Assembly (NCBI GenBank): GCA_963966185.1
Contig: CAWZYM010000301.1
Location: forward strand, 619,001-683,000
Length of the DNA: 64,000 bases
DNA from: Rhabditoides inermis
Taxonomy: Eukaryota > Nematoda > Chromadorea > Rhabditida > Rhabditidae
Direction: 5' to 3'
How positions within the stretch are numbered: position 1 is the first letter of the stretch; each line of letters begins with the position of its first letter. The notes beneath the pieces are model-generated. The model had not been told where the DNA came from and did no database searches. It worked only from the letters and a program-made list of their open reading frames with translations. The translations under genes were made by a program, and so were the position numbers. Below are positions 35,427 to 49,100 of this stretch, piece after piece.

Positions 35427-38400
35427 TCACACTTGGGCCACTGGGTCCTCGCCCGGCCAGATCGGCTCAGTCTCCGTCCACGGCTTGCGCTCCCTCAAAC
35501 ATGACAAGTCAATCCGTTCCTCCCGACCAACACTTTCGCGAAAACTGCACTTTATACTATGTTCGGCAGAACATGTTCAATATGTTAAAAACAACGTATC
35601 CCCAAAAACTCACTTGCTGTCGTTGGCGGCTCCGGGATGCTTGGACTCGATCTGATCGAGCAGGCCTTCCATCAGATCCGTCGCCGTCTCGCGCTTCTCC
35701 TTCCGACGAGCGTTCCACAGGTCGTGGCTGAAAGGAAATGAATGATAGTTAAAGGAAAAGGCAGGGAGGGAGAGGGAGAAGAGGGAGAGAAGGAAGAGTG
35801 TGAGAGAGAGAGAGTGAGAGTGAGAGGGAGAGTGAGAGTGAGAGGGAGAGGGAGAGGGAGAGGGAGAGTGAGAGTGAGAGTGAGAGCGAGAGCGAGAGCG
35901 AGAGCGAGAGGGAGATGGAGAGAGAGGACAGGGAACGCGCTAAGGATAATTCTACTCACCGTTCCGTCTTCTTCCACGTGTAATAGAACTGAACGAGGTC
36001 GCCGATCGTTCGCGACGGCATCTGAAAAAACAAGTCTCTGAACTATGATGCACAAATAGCACTACTTCGACGAAACCCAAGCACCCAACAATGCAACATA
36101 TATGATGTCGAACAACTCGAAACGTTCACAAACGCGTACCTTGCTTGCCCGGATGAGGTTGAAGTTCTTTCCGTGCACGTCGAAGCCGGCCTCGAATGCG
36201 TCACACGAGGCGTCGTCCCATCGGGGGTCCGCGCTCGACACAGAGATGCGGGGGCTGAATAACACAAATACACAAAATACGTAATAAATATGGCAGAATA
36301 ACAATTACATGCAAATAAAATTATAATTGTATAGATGAGGGCGTACCGATTTGCATGTGGATGGGGCAGTGCGTGTATGGCGGCGTCGGCTGCGTAGCCA
36401 TGCGAGAGCAGAGCCCACAACATGTCTTCGTCGTCCCGAACCTAAAAGCTCAAAGCAACCATCCTAACTCTCATAGAAGAATGCTTCCGATTCGGAAACC
36501 ATACGCAAAGAGATAGCGACTACTCATTCCACAATGCTCCACCACGCATTTTCCATTTCATTCAACCACGTGTTAGTTGCAGAAAATATGTTCCAATAAC
36601 AAACACTAACTACCACAACACTATCATACCAATATGATATCGTTGATATAAACAGTAAAATACAATAGTTACAAACAATGTGTATACCTGTAGTGTGGTG
36701 TCGTGCGGGAGGGAGTGGGGGGTGCCGGCAAGTTCGGAACGCCGCGACAAACACTTCCACAGGTAGGCGTTCACATCCACATCCGGCAACGACTGCAACG
36801 AGTCAGCATCTCTCTCTCTGTCTCTCTGTCTCTCTCTCCACTCCCTGTTCTTCTCCATAGTTCATACAGGCCTAGAATGTGCCATGTCCACGCCTCCCTC
36901 TCCTCCTTTCCCCACTAAGACAAACCTCGCGGTCCCCGCGCGGTGAATCGGCGGCTCCCGCGGGATGAATGCGCGGTCCGCTCTGGTACAACGCGGGGCG
37001 GTGCGAGATCGCCCCGCGGGAGCCCCGAGAACTGCGCGGTTCGCGCGGGATTCCCGCGTAAACCGCGAAACAGTCCCGCGGGAACCGCGCAGAGCATTAT
37101 CAGCCTACTGATCCGGCACTTCTTTGTTGTGTTCTCTCCTGTATTTTTGTTATTCAAATACACCAACGACCATATAGATAACATATTTCATTCGCGACAA
37201 ACAAGTAACACATCCATGCACCACAAAGTAACAGTATTTGGAGAGGTGGCGAAGACTTGTTCTTGAGCTTGGATCGAAAATGGCGGGCTTGATACTGGCA
37301 CTCCTCCTGCTGCTCGACTCGAAGTTGACCTGAACACCAATCACTCAATATCAATCTATATGGACAAATCATTACCTGTATGAGGTGCAGCACGAGCTCC
37401 TTGAGGCGTAACTGCTTCACCTTGAAGCATTCGACAGGTGCGCGGCGAGAAGAAGAATGCAGTCAGACTTGTGCTGGAGAGATTGATCGTGATTCATATC
37501 ACTCCTTCATCCACCAACCTTCTCCTCGTGTACCTTCTCTCGATCTGCGCGAAATGGTCGGCATCGGCCGAGAATATTTGCACTCCGCCTCCTTCCGGCA
37601 GTAGCGTACTTTCCCTGAAACATAAAGTGATGTACGAAAAACAAGTTCTTTTCAACACACACCTTGACGAGTATGAACTGGACGACAGTCCTCTACGTGT
37701 CCACGTCGTCGACGAGCAGTGTCTGTTTCCCAGTTCTCCCTTCTCCGGAACACTCCTTTGGAGAGTACAGCGGGCTATTTGTCAGCCTCAGGCGATCTTG
37801 GCGGACGAGGCGGGGAGGCGAGCGCGATGCGCCCCGCCTCCTTTCATTCCAGTAGGTCAGGATGACAGCATCTTAATAAGAATAATGCTATACGTAACAA
37901 GATTCGAACTTCGAACTTATCATGCACGCACCTTCCATATGTATCGTACTAGCCTACTGCTGCCAGCCGGGAGCACTCCGCGTGCTCGGATCACCATATA
38001 CATACAACAAACCTACAAAATAACAAATATTTTCAAAATAAACAATACAAACATGAAATGAATGAAATCGCAGAACTTCCGCGTTCGCAAAATTTAAACG
38101 TGAAAAGGACGCCGTTACATTGTTCGGGACTTCCTCGAAAGCCCCGCGGGATCCCCGAAAACAGAAACCTTCCCGCCGGGTTCAATCTGCATTTCGCGCC
38201 TCCCGCGGGATACCCGCGCGGTACCGCCAACTTTCGGGAGGCCCGCGGGTTACGCGAGGGCGCCGCGAAAAACCGTGGAATCCCGCGGGGCGCTCGCGAC
38301 TTTGCCTGAGCACTCACTTCGCAGGGTGCCCACAGCCGTGTCCCTGTGCACTGGTGGGGCGAGTCGTCCCCGCCCATCTCCCACTCTTCTGTCCCCACCA

Positions 38401-39429
38401 CAACTGCCTGGTAGTCGTCGCCCACTCGCGGCTCAACACAAATCGTCAAAATAGTTATACAGAGGCTAACAACTCAGCTTTCCATACTACATCCCTAAAA
38501 GCACTGCGAAACCGACATTCATAGTGATACCGATACCAAAAGTAACCAAACCAAACCGTGCTCCCTCCCCTGCCCACCTTCTTCTTCCATGGCATCTTGG
38601 GTTCGTAGTCTGCGTCGACGCTCTCCTCCCCCTCCTCGTCCGCCACACACTCGAAGTAGCCACGGGAGCCACACGGCGCCGCACCCGAAGACACAGGAAC
38701 AGCAGCCTGAACGTCTACACGTCCACAAAAATACATTTTCAAATTAAATCTACATCAACATCAAATTAAATATAATCTCCAACAACACATGAAAAATTGT
38801 AATGGACAATAATGCCCTAATGCACCTGGTCTCCGTCGTCTCCCTCCTCCTCGCCTGCTCCTTCCTCCCCCCCTGCCGCCCCGGCCCCTGTCGCCGCCTC
38901 CCCTCCATAGCCATACATACGGCGCAGCTGCTCAATGTCCATCTCTGAAAACACACACCGATATGATCCAACGGGTATTATTGGATTCAACATTGCTAAA
39001 ACATAGTATCGTAACAGCAATAGAACTAAAGCATCAATATCATAATGTGTGCCTGACCTCCCTCCTCCTCGAGTGCGGCGAGTTCGTCAGCCGCGTCTGC
39101 CGCATCCAGGGCCTCCTCCTCATCCAGAGTACCTCAAACAACACATACAGACGGCAACATACACACCACACAACTGCATGGACGTAATAATGAGAACATC
39201 CTCGTGGTCGTCACTAATCATCACCATCATCATATTTCACTCTCCTCCTATTCCTATTCAATCACACAACTACGTAACAACATGACGCTATCATACAATC
39301 TAACAAATATTCAACGTAGAAAATGATAAGAAGAATCCACTCACCCTCGTCGTCGTATCCGTCGTCGTCTCCTATGAACTCGTCCTCCTCGCTCGCCCCG
39401 CCGCGAGAGTTCTCGTCCGACACAGACAT
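35427..39429 (-). CDS. MIER1: MIER family ELM2-SANT transcriptional corepressor
   Basis: MIER proteins recruit histone deacetylases 1/2. The start at 39429 opens MSVSDENSRGGASEEDEFIG, followed by strongly acidic exons and MDIEQLRRMYGYGGE (about 38940), the family's conserved LxxLYGY motif. ELM2 starts EPRVGDDYQAVVVG (about 38420) and spans several exons, including ADADHFAQIERRY, and a coiled-coil-like exon VKQLRLKELVLHLIQ. It ends with LWALLSHGYAADAAIHALP, the expected ALxxCNFxxxxAL position. SANT follows: DDASCDAFEAGFDVHGKNFN, LIRASK, MPSRTIGDLVQFYYTWKKTE, then RHDLWNARRKEK. The stop is at 35427-35429. Two introns carry CCCGCGGG-rich clusters. Whether it is MIER1, 2 or 3 cannot be decided; one nematode MIER is expected. 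Some ELM2-region exon borders are tentative. Confidence 0.85.
35757..35920. repeat. GA-rich minisatellite in MIER intron
   Basis: Interleaved GAGAGT, GAGAGG and GAGAGC hexamers over 160 bases, filling the intron between the WKKTER exon and the HDLWNARRKEK exon. Confidence 0.88.
36936..37095. repeat. CCCGCGGG-rich cluster, copy 1
   Basis: A sharply GC-rich island of about 160 bases in an AT-rich intron of MIER, with three full CCCGCGGGA-type palindromes plus many CGCG pieces. A similar cluster lies 1.1 kb away at 38124-38305. Confidence 0.8.
38124..38305. repeat. CCCGCGGG-rich cluster, copy 2
   Basis: Second GC-rich island, in a different MIER intron, with four CCCGCGGG cores and several CGCGAAA pieces as in copy 1. 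Confidence 0.8.
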
Positions 39430-40526
39430 ACCTCCTACCCACTGCAACAACACAAAACATAACAATCGAATCACAACCAAGAACTTTCAATATCGCGGGT
39501 AGAGATAATGTTAAAACACTGTATCGACAATAGTTGAACTTGAATAATTCGAACTAAGATGATCGTATTTGAGCAGGGAACGTAGAGGTACACAAATGGG
39601 TTCAAATGGGTAAGTCATTGTAGAACATAAAAAAATGTAGAAATTGTAGAACACCACTAACTAACTTAGAAGAAAAGACGTTCTTGAACACTAAACTTTT
39701 TAGAACTTTTTTCATCCGTCAAACGCATTGAACGCAAATGCAAGAAGCGGTCGTAATGTAGTGCGCGATCTGACGTTTCCCAACTGTTCTCTGAACACAC
39801 AAAGAACAGCCACCCACTCGCTAGCACGTGCACTCTACTGCAAGGCCGTTAAAGTGCAAGAATCGAATTCCAATAAATCGAACGGCTTCCTCTCCCTTTT
39901 TCCGCCCACCCGGGACCACCCACGATGCATCGGAACGCACGCGAAAGTACAATGCAAATGAAACATCGTTAATCACAGCGGCACGTGACAGTGAGAGAAG
40001 AAAGAGAGATGCGAGGCGAGCGAGTCGGGAGCAGAGTGAGCAGACCGTGCAAGGGGTGAACCCAAGCCCCGCCCACTCTGCCATTCGCCCCCGACCGCGA
40101 CGCAAACACGCGACGCTTCCCCTCGTTACAGTAGCCCCACGCCTCCGCATTTGCTTTAGCGCGCGGAAATACTCGAGAACGATCACTACACAAAACACAA
40201 ATACAACCAATCAGCCGCACCCAATCAATCACAAATATTTATCATCATCGTCTAATAGTAAAACCAAATTCAACATCAACACAACATCACAAAATCAACA
40301 AGGGTTCAACAAGGGCTCGTCTGATAATACACATAAGTCGGTCAAGCAGTACAACTCCATTCACTGAACAGATCATCGGGTCTGGTCTACTCTATCGCAC
40401 AGTAACATTGGAGCACTCAACACAAGTAGATCATCGGGTCTGGCATCTATTTCGATAAGAAAGAATGTCAACCACTCGAGACTCGACACAGTAGTTCATC
40501 GGGTGTTCTCGTCTGTGCATGGGTGG
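39430..40526. other. NUP205-MIER intergenic region
   Basis: 1.1 kb between two minus-strand genes. Its right end is the NUP205 3' untranslated region and contains a threefold repeat (40369-40505). A GC-richer part around 40060-40170 could be the MIER promoter. No exon recognised. Confidence 0.45.
40369..40505. repeat. Three spaced copies of an ATCATCGGGTCTGG motif
   Basis: Near-identical copies at about 40371, 40428 and 40494 (the third is TTCATCGGGTGTTC), spaced 57 and 66 bases, just downstream of the NUP205 stop. On the sense strand they read CCAGACCCGATGATCT. They may be a 3'-UTR element. Confidence 0.7.
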
Positions 40527-40906
40527 TCAGAGTGCGGGGAGGAGTCTGGAGGGAGTGTTGAACTGGTTCATGGTGGCGGTCGCGAGAGGACGGCGGGCGG
40601 GCGGCTGGGCGGTTGAGCGACGCGCGCGCAGCAGACGCATCGACGCCTGCGCGTCCATCCACTCGCGCACTGACTCGTCTCAAACACCACACATCAGTCA
40701 ATGCAACTCCCACCTCCCACTCACCATTGTCATGTATGTAGTTGGCGAGAGCGGCGGCGAGGTCAACCAGCTTGCAGTTCACCTCCGCCCTCAACAACTG
40801 ACACAACAGGTCGCCATGCTGCTGCAGCACTGCCAGCATCTGAAAGCGGAAGCGTATCTCTCCCCCCCCCCCCTTTCTCTTTTTCTCTCTCTCTCTCCCT
40901 CTCCTC

Positions 40907-40948
<42 letters not shown>

Positions 40949-43060
40949 TCCTCCCCTTCTCTCTCCCTCGCTCCCTCCTCCTCACCTGCAGACTCATCCT
41001 CTTCCACTTGGGATGTGCGCACATGGCTAGGCAGAGATGAATCGCCTGATCCAATGCGCGCGCAAAGTAGAACGAAGGAGAGTCGGGGCTGAAGTAACTG
41101 TACAACATGCCACTCCTGCCGGCCGTACCTGTTGACGGTCTCCGGCTGGAGGAAGACCTGCTTGGGTGGGTTGTGGAGTGCCTGCATGTGGACGAGGAGC
41201 TCGGGCGCCGACACATCCGCCAGCGACGTCCAGCCACAGTCAGACAGACACAGGCGCGTCAGCGAGAGCTGAACACATAGAAGGAATGATAATAGATTTG
41301 TGTTCTCGACATATTACTCGCGCTACAGACAGACACAACGCGTCAAATACGCACCAGAATGGCCGAGTATAGCTGCTGGGAGCGGACGGCGGCCGTGTCA
41401 CGCTGGTGCAGGGCGACAAAGTCCATCTCAACAAGCACATCCATCATCCATTCCCTAGTATCCCTCCTCACCTCCACCCCGGCGAGCAGGTCTGTCATGT
41501 GTCTGGGCAGTCCGGATCGGGCGACGAGCCCGGCCACCTTGCGAGACCCGCGCGCGTCCTCCCACAACACATCTGCCAGCAGACCCAGCGGACCCGCCTG
41601 CAACACACAACTACATACAAAAAGGCATATCAAGTTGATGGTATATACTGAGTTTCAAGAGTATTGAACTTACAACAATCCACTAACCAAAAACCAACGA
41701 TGAAACATACATACAATCGTATACTCGTCTCATCTATCCATGGTTTCCTTCACAACTTGACCACATAGTTCATCTGCAACATACGCCAACCAAAAGAATA
41801 CTTCACACATTAATACGCAACACAAACTCTTTCTCCTCTCTTCACATATTCATTTCCCTCCCTCTTCTGTTTTGGTCTGGCTGCTCCCCGGGGGACCGTC
41901 GCGCACCCTCCCCATGCACCCCCCCCCCCACCCAGTCAGACACTCCCCCCTACACTCACTGACCTGCTGCTACTGCTCCAACTCCTATCGCCATCTACTG
42001 CCCTCTCTTCCTCTACTGCCTACTCCACATGTGCATTCCCAACAGACTCGCCTTTCGACTAGTGCTATGGACAAAGCGAATCTATCACAAGTAAGACATC
42101 ATATGATTGGTGTAGTGCGTGCGATTCGTTGACTTGCATAATTGTCTGTCTCATTGGCAGGTACTCGCTGTCCCACGTGCTGTTGTTGGTGTGCTATTCG
42201 TGTTTCCTGGTGGCGTCTGCCACAGCCTTCTTCCTGATCGAATCACTCCACTCGGATAGCTTCCGGAGGGACTGGCAGGCACAAGTCGCCAACGAGAGGA
42301 CACAGTCAGCACACACTCCCAGCCACACAATCACACACCCTTCCTTGCAGCTTCATCGAAAAAGAACTCCTCCCGCAAATATTCAACAACAGTCGATTGC
42401 TGCTCTACATTCACGGGCAAAAGTCGCAGCTGCTCGTCTCACTAGTCGGTGAGACCGTGTCGATCCTCTCACCCCTTGTCTTTTAGACGAGCGCCTCTCC
42501 TCGTACGAGCACCACCTGCGCCATCGTCCCCCCATGCCCACCCTGCCGTGCACATTCGTCAACTCCCTCCTATTCGTCTTCTCCACCTGCACCACCATCG
42601 GATGGGGGTACATATACCCAGTCACCTACGCCGGCCGCTGCCTATCCATTGTCGTCGCTCTATTCGGCATACCCTTCACCATCATTGTTATCAAGGTACG
42701 TACAATATTACTAGTACTGATACCATGCCTTCCAGGACCTCGCCTACCTACTCGCTCAACTCCTCAACATACCCTGCCACTTGCTGAGTGAGTGCGCATT
42801 CCCTATCCCCTTTCACTCTCTTCCAAGCAAGTAATCCGTCACCGCAAATGTCGATAGCACTGGTTTCTCAGAGAGGATGCGAGTTTACCCCACACACATC
42901 TCATCCTTAGCACATACACACGCCCTCTCAAGAAGACAATCCGACAACATTTGATACGCGATGCGCAATGCAAATGGCGAGAGAGGACAGAAAGAGGGGG
43001 GAGAGCATGAATGCGCATGAAAACGCATAAATCATGCCCGACGGGGGAGGGATACGCGCA

Positions 43061-43100
<40 letters not shown>

Positions 43101-46100
43101 TCGTTGACACATCTGCCACAACACGAACACTACTCTGAGAGAGAAAACCAATCCACACACCACACCAGACGAACTGTCATTTCGAGTCTTCACTTCCAGC
43201 CACGATATGGGCGGCGTTCCGTTTCTGTACTCTGCGACCAGTGGAGGAGGGAGAGCTGGAGAGGAGGCTGTACGGGGCGCACGACCCGCAATGCGACTTC
43301 CGCATAGACAACTCCAACAGGTCAGTCACTTATCAACTACGCATATACGATACACAACATGTATGTTCCAATGAAACGTCATCCCAATGGGTAATTCGCC
43401 AAGTACAATTCATTCTTTGCTCAGCATACTTAAAAATGTTTAAATATTAATCAAACAAGCACATATGCCATTAGCCATGTGACATCACTCACTATCACCA
43501 CTCACTACTTCCCACTTTCCATGCAGACTGCTGTCCATCCCAGTGACGGTGGCCATCCTGGCAGTGGTGGGATGGCTGGCTATGGGATGCTTCCTCGTGC
43601 AGTCACACCAGCCACATCTACCCACATCCACCGCACTCTACTTCATCGTCAACAGCCTGGCCACCATCGGCGTCGGCGATGTGGACACTACAGGTTGGTC
43701 CGAACACAAGTCGACCGGCCAACAAGCCTTCAGACGACCCGGTGGCCCTGCTTCTTCTCTTCCTCTACCTACTCATTGGTCTCTCCATCGTCTCCCTCTT
43801 TGTCAACCTCCTCCACTCAAAGTTCTCCCGCGCCTACTGGCTGCCCGGAAGGATGTACGCGCCATTGCGGTCAGTCAGTTAAAATGTTAAACACAAATAC
43901 AAATCTCACCACCACCAGTCATACTTGCAACTAATTTCTAATTCCCAATTACGATTGTGCCAGAAAACATGATGGCTATACAGGAACATGAAAACTTGCA
44001 ACTTGTTTTTACAGTCCATGTGGACTGGGTGGTGACAAGGGCGCGCTGGCCTCGCTCGACGAATTCATCGACGAGCTGGGAGTGTCCGACTGTCCCATCA
44101 ACCACTACACTACACTCGGCATCATACAGACTGACGTGGGTTATTGTTTTTTCGTAGTTTCCAACTTCCACTCCTTCCATCCTAGTACACATTGGTGCCT
44201 GAGCCTAGCCACATCTCTGATGTAGGTCTTTCTTATCATCCCATTTCTCTTTTTATTTTCATCTCTCCATAGTGGCATTGTCTCTTTGTTCTAGTGTCAT
44301 GTGAATAGTGCACTGCTATTGCGCGGTCCCCATAGCTTCCCCTCTGCAATCTCGGAATATGTAATCTGTCCCGGGGGAGGCGATACAAATATCCTTGTTG
44401 TGAGATGCGCCCCAACGCCGACCACTCGTTTAGGCAGTTAGGAAGAGGACGCACAAAAAGAGAAAGACAACACATACAACTCAACACTATACTAGCACTC
44501 AAACTCGCATGACAGTCATGACTACCAGTCACATCACCCTCCCCCTCTTGTGCTTTCAGGACAAGTGTCCTCTGATTGGCATGTCTCGCAGGGAACACGC
44601 CCTCGTCGACACTCAAGCACAGACCGACGACACCAAGGTACGACCACACATGTCACATGGTTCACATCAAACACTCCTTTCAAACAGTCTTCCAATGATC
44701 GCAAACAAGAATATACAAAGCTCATAGAAGGAAATATGAGAATAAACTTCCCCTCCCATTCCAGCCCTAACCATAAAGGATGAATTTGATGTTTGTCGCG
44801 CACGTGTGCTTCCAATAGCCTTGCCCCCTTCAGCCCTGTTCCCTGCCTGCCCGCCCCTCCCCCGACGCGGTGTTCATCCGCCCCAACCTGCGCGACAGTC
44901 GGGACGACGTCCACGACCTGCTGGTAGAGACATACGGCACTCGGCCCGCCAGGATCATCACAAGGGCCATATCATAGCCGGAGAGAGAGGGTGCACGCAG
45001 ATAAATATGTTCACTGTATCTTGAATGTTGTTGAATGCGCGCAAAATATTCAAAAACGTATGCAGTCAACATTATCTACTATCATCATTTTCTACATATT
45101 CTACACCCCATGCTCTTTTATCCCACATCATTCAACTACTGTTCATACGTTTCATGAAACACGTTAACTTTCACAAAATACAATGGGCGCCAATCCGCCA
45201 ATCTCTCGTGATAAGTTTCCCTATTCATAAGCACACCATCTCCCACTACGTAAGAATAATGAATGTGTGTCTTGGACTCCACAGATCACGGGTTTCATCA
45301 ACCAGCGCAAAACACAACTTACAACAGTCTCACGTCTTGAAATCCGATGCAACACAGCAGAATGAACAATCCCTCGCACGCACCTTGCTCTCTATGGGTA
45401 GATCGACGATGTCACTGGCGACCAGGTGCACCAGCTCCCCCGCCAGGCTGTCCAGCAGGGCACGCACCGGGTCCTCGCTGCGAGCGGCCAGCGGACGGAA
45501 CAGCCAGTCGCCCTCCTGCACGCGAGCCTGCAAAGCAAGGCTCTCTCTCTCTCTCTTCTAAACTCTCCCAATTTCGAATCTCCCCTCACCCACCTCCTCC
45601 TCCCCCTCCTTCCTCTCCTCGTAGCACGCTCGGATGCACACACGGGCACACTCATACAGACACATCTGCAGAACGAAACAGTCGATAATGATTAAAAAAA
45701 AATAGAAAACATAGGTGTCACACCTCAACTACAAGACTGCATTTATAAAACAGGTCAATTCCTTCTCCGTTATTATCTCTAAACACTTCAGTCAGATAAA
45801 CGAAACACCACATATTTAGAGGAAAACATTCTGTCCCGATCAACCTCGTACTCGCCTTTGCCTGAATGGGTCTCTCTCCTGGCTGGACGATGAGTTCGAG
45901 CAGAGGAGCGAGGAGGCGGGCGACACACGCACGCACCTCCCCCACCCCCGAAGAGACACACTCCGCCCTCGCAAGAGAACACACCGCACGAGACACGCGC
46001 TGCAACAATCACACACACTAGCCTGAACCGCCCTACTAGGAAACTAGAATCTGGCCCCCGTCCTAGTAGGAGACTAGAATGGGTTTTGGAAACTAGGCGA

Positions 46101-49100
46101 CTAGCTAGTCGACTATATAGGACAGCTGCTTGTTTCGCCTACATAGTTGACTAGATAGTCGACTATGTAGGAAGAAAACATGATCGTATTATCTTTATCA
46201 AATCAATATAAATGTCATCAAAGGAGTGCGCATGCTGTTGCGCTTTAGTTTTTGACTATTCACGCATGTTCTTGATCAAAAAAACAGAGTCATGAAAGTG
46301 CTAAACGTATATTTCTTGCTGCGGGATTGTGTTCTCAAAAGAGACGTTCCCGCCGTGGTGCCCGGATAGTCCAGTGGTAAGAGTGCAGAGTAGTAAACAT
46401 GTGATAAATGGTAGATCGTAAGTTCAAATCTTGTCGTGGCCAAGCTATTGTACTGCTGATGATAATACTTTTGTACAATTGTATTCTTATTTTTGAACAA
46501 AATTACGTCATTTTAAAACTGTTTTGAAAATTGGAAAAAAAAAACTTCTCCTACATAGTCGCCTAGTTCCCTCCTATATAGTCGCCTAGAATCTCTCCTA
46601 CATAGTGCACTACGGTTATTCGTATAGGTGCCTAGTTCAAAGATTTTAGTCGCCTATATAGGACAGATTCTAGGCCGCCTAGTAGTGGGGGTTCAGCCGA
46701 GCATGTTACAGAGGGAGACATATTAACAAACGTCCATATCAGACTATCGTAACAAAGAAGCGCACCTGTAGACTGTGTGTGACAGCGACTGCCAGCTCTC
46801 CTCCGTGCGCACTCGCAACCTCAATCAACAGAAACGCCGCGTCAGACAGAACATCCAGCTGACGGCCTGCAAACACACACACACACACATCCAACCCACA
46901 ACATTTTCTTTTCAATACTATATCAATATATCATATATTAAATCACAATCAATTGACCACTTTCTACCAAATATGAGATTGTATAGCACTTATTCTTCCG
47001 CAGATGAAAGCATAACCGTACCCTACAAAACTGATCATGATCAAAACGGACTGACGTGTGCTGAAGAAGGGCACGGGTGCGAATAGGGCGAATACGTTGA
47101 CGGTGGCTGTGCAGCCGGAGAGGAGGGTGCTGGCAGCCGCCGACGCCTCCGCCCACGCATTCCTCCACGCACACCACGACAACACACACTCCATCTCCTG
47201 CAACCACACAACCATCACAGCTATCCTCGTCCCTCGTTCAAACATACGTCATTACGCTCTTCACCACAATAACTATGTCTCACTAATGCACATAGACCCG
47301 CCATGAATATAAGCGCAACAATACGACTTTCGACCCTCCACTGATTATCGACCTAATATCGACTTTCGACCCTCCCATCTCCGTTGCTAAACTGTGTTTC
47401 TCCCAGCGCTTAGCCCTTGTGGTGTACCGTATGCACTTGTTGTATAATCAGGATATAGCGATTCTAGATAAATGATTGATTGATATTCACTTATCAACAA
47501 ACAATATCTTCCTAACGCTATCCAGCAGCCATCCCCATTCTCTGACCTGCGTGGGTACAGTGGCGTCTGCCATCTGGAGGGCGAGCACCTCCCTCCTCAG
47601 AAAGGCGTGCAGGCGAGCCACGTCCACCTGGAAGCACCCGCCCGCACCCGAAGACGACACCTCACAACACTCCACCAGCTGAAAGCAACGCCAATTAGAA
47701 GATGAATCGATGAAAAGAATTCTATTGAATAGGAAACCACACCATCACACCACCACACCACCACACCATCACACCACTACACCACTCACACAACCCACAC
47801 CACCACTCCTGTACACCACTACACCACCCACACCACATATAGGAAATCACACTACCACACCATCACACCGTGGTTGCGCTAAGTTGTGATGGTGTGGTGG
47901 TGTGATGGTGTGTAATGTGATGGTGTGGTGGTGTAAGTGGTGTGGTGGTGTGGTGGTGTGGTGGTGTGGTGGTGTGATGGTGTGATGGTGTGATGGTGTG
48001 AACTCCATATTGCCGAAATAATTTATCTTATCATCCATAAATAACAACTGTGAAACATGAATGCTCCAGCTAGAAAAATAGAGAAAAATCATGTTCATCC
48101 AACGAACAGCTTGTAAAAAAAACACCCACCTTGTAGAGTTTGTTGGCGTCAAAGTAGACGAGATTCGGCTGCACCGGATCCTCCTGGCACACCTGAATGA
48201 TCAGTGAACACCTTCCTCTCTCTCTCTCTTTCTCTCTCCTTCGCAGCAGTGCTAACATGCCTTTCCACATCGAACCACCATCACAACTCTCTCTCTCTCT
48301 CTCCCCTCCCACCTGTCCTCCTAGTCGTAGTAGATCGAACAGCACACAGCTGCCCTCTCCGTTCGTCGTCCCAGCCACACTGCTCCCGTCCTCTGCCTGA
48401 GATTCCTCCCCTGAAACACCAACACATATTCATTGTTTGAAAGGCGAAAAAAATTCATGATCCTGGACCAGCAAGAACTATGTTTCAAACGGATTACAAA
48501 GGTTATCAGAATGTGTACTTGGCAATATCAAGAATGAGTGTACACAAATAAGGTTGAAAGTTGATAAACATTTCCACATGTCGTTCTATCTAGACATGTA
48601 CATACTCCATCACATCCCACATGGCAGTACCCACCGTCTATTCGGCTCTCGAGGAGTGCGCAGTAGAATCTCTGTGGCTGGCTGAAGTGGCCCCCGCGAA
48701 GAAGGGAAGAGATCTCCAGGGCAGCCAGGTGAAGGATGTTGCCTCAACATACACAGTCAGCACTAGCTCACACATAACATTCACTTTTTGTCATTTTATC
48801 CATCTCTCACATCATTCATCTTGAATCATGAAATTTTCGTTTCTCGAATTGTCTTCATTGCCCGGCCGAAACATAATTTCACAAATATATTGATCTTAAG
48901 TGATTCGGCAATGATTCGTGTATTATCGTTCGGTCATAAATAAATAAATTGTCTCTCATCGTTCCCATCAAGCCCTACTAGGATCAACATATTCTCACAC
49001 ATATCATACGCAATCCAATTACCTCTCCACTCATCTCTCACTTTCCATCCCCCGCGGCACCATCCGCAGCAGTTCCCAATCTCCCGCCTCGCTATCACTG

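Noticed and set aside
43670..43740. Apparent frameshift in the K2P gene after pore 2
   Set aside because: A 40-base GT-AG intron (43694-43733) restores the frame with matching phase, so no lesion is needed.
48621..48728. Exon-like MAVPTVYSALEECAVESLWL as first exon of small membrane gene 1
   Set aside because: It ends in phase 0, while the next exon needs phase 2; no other partner found.
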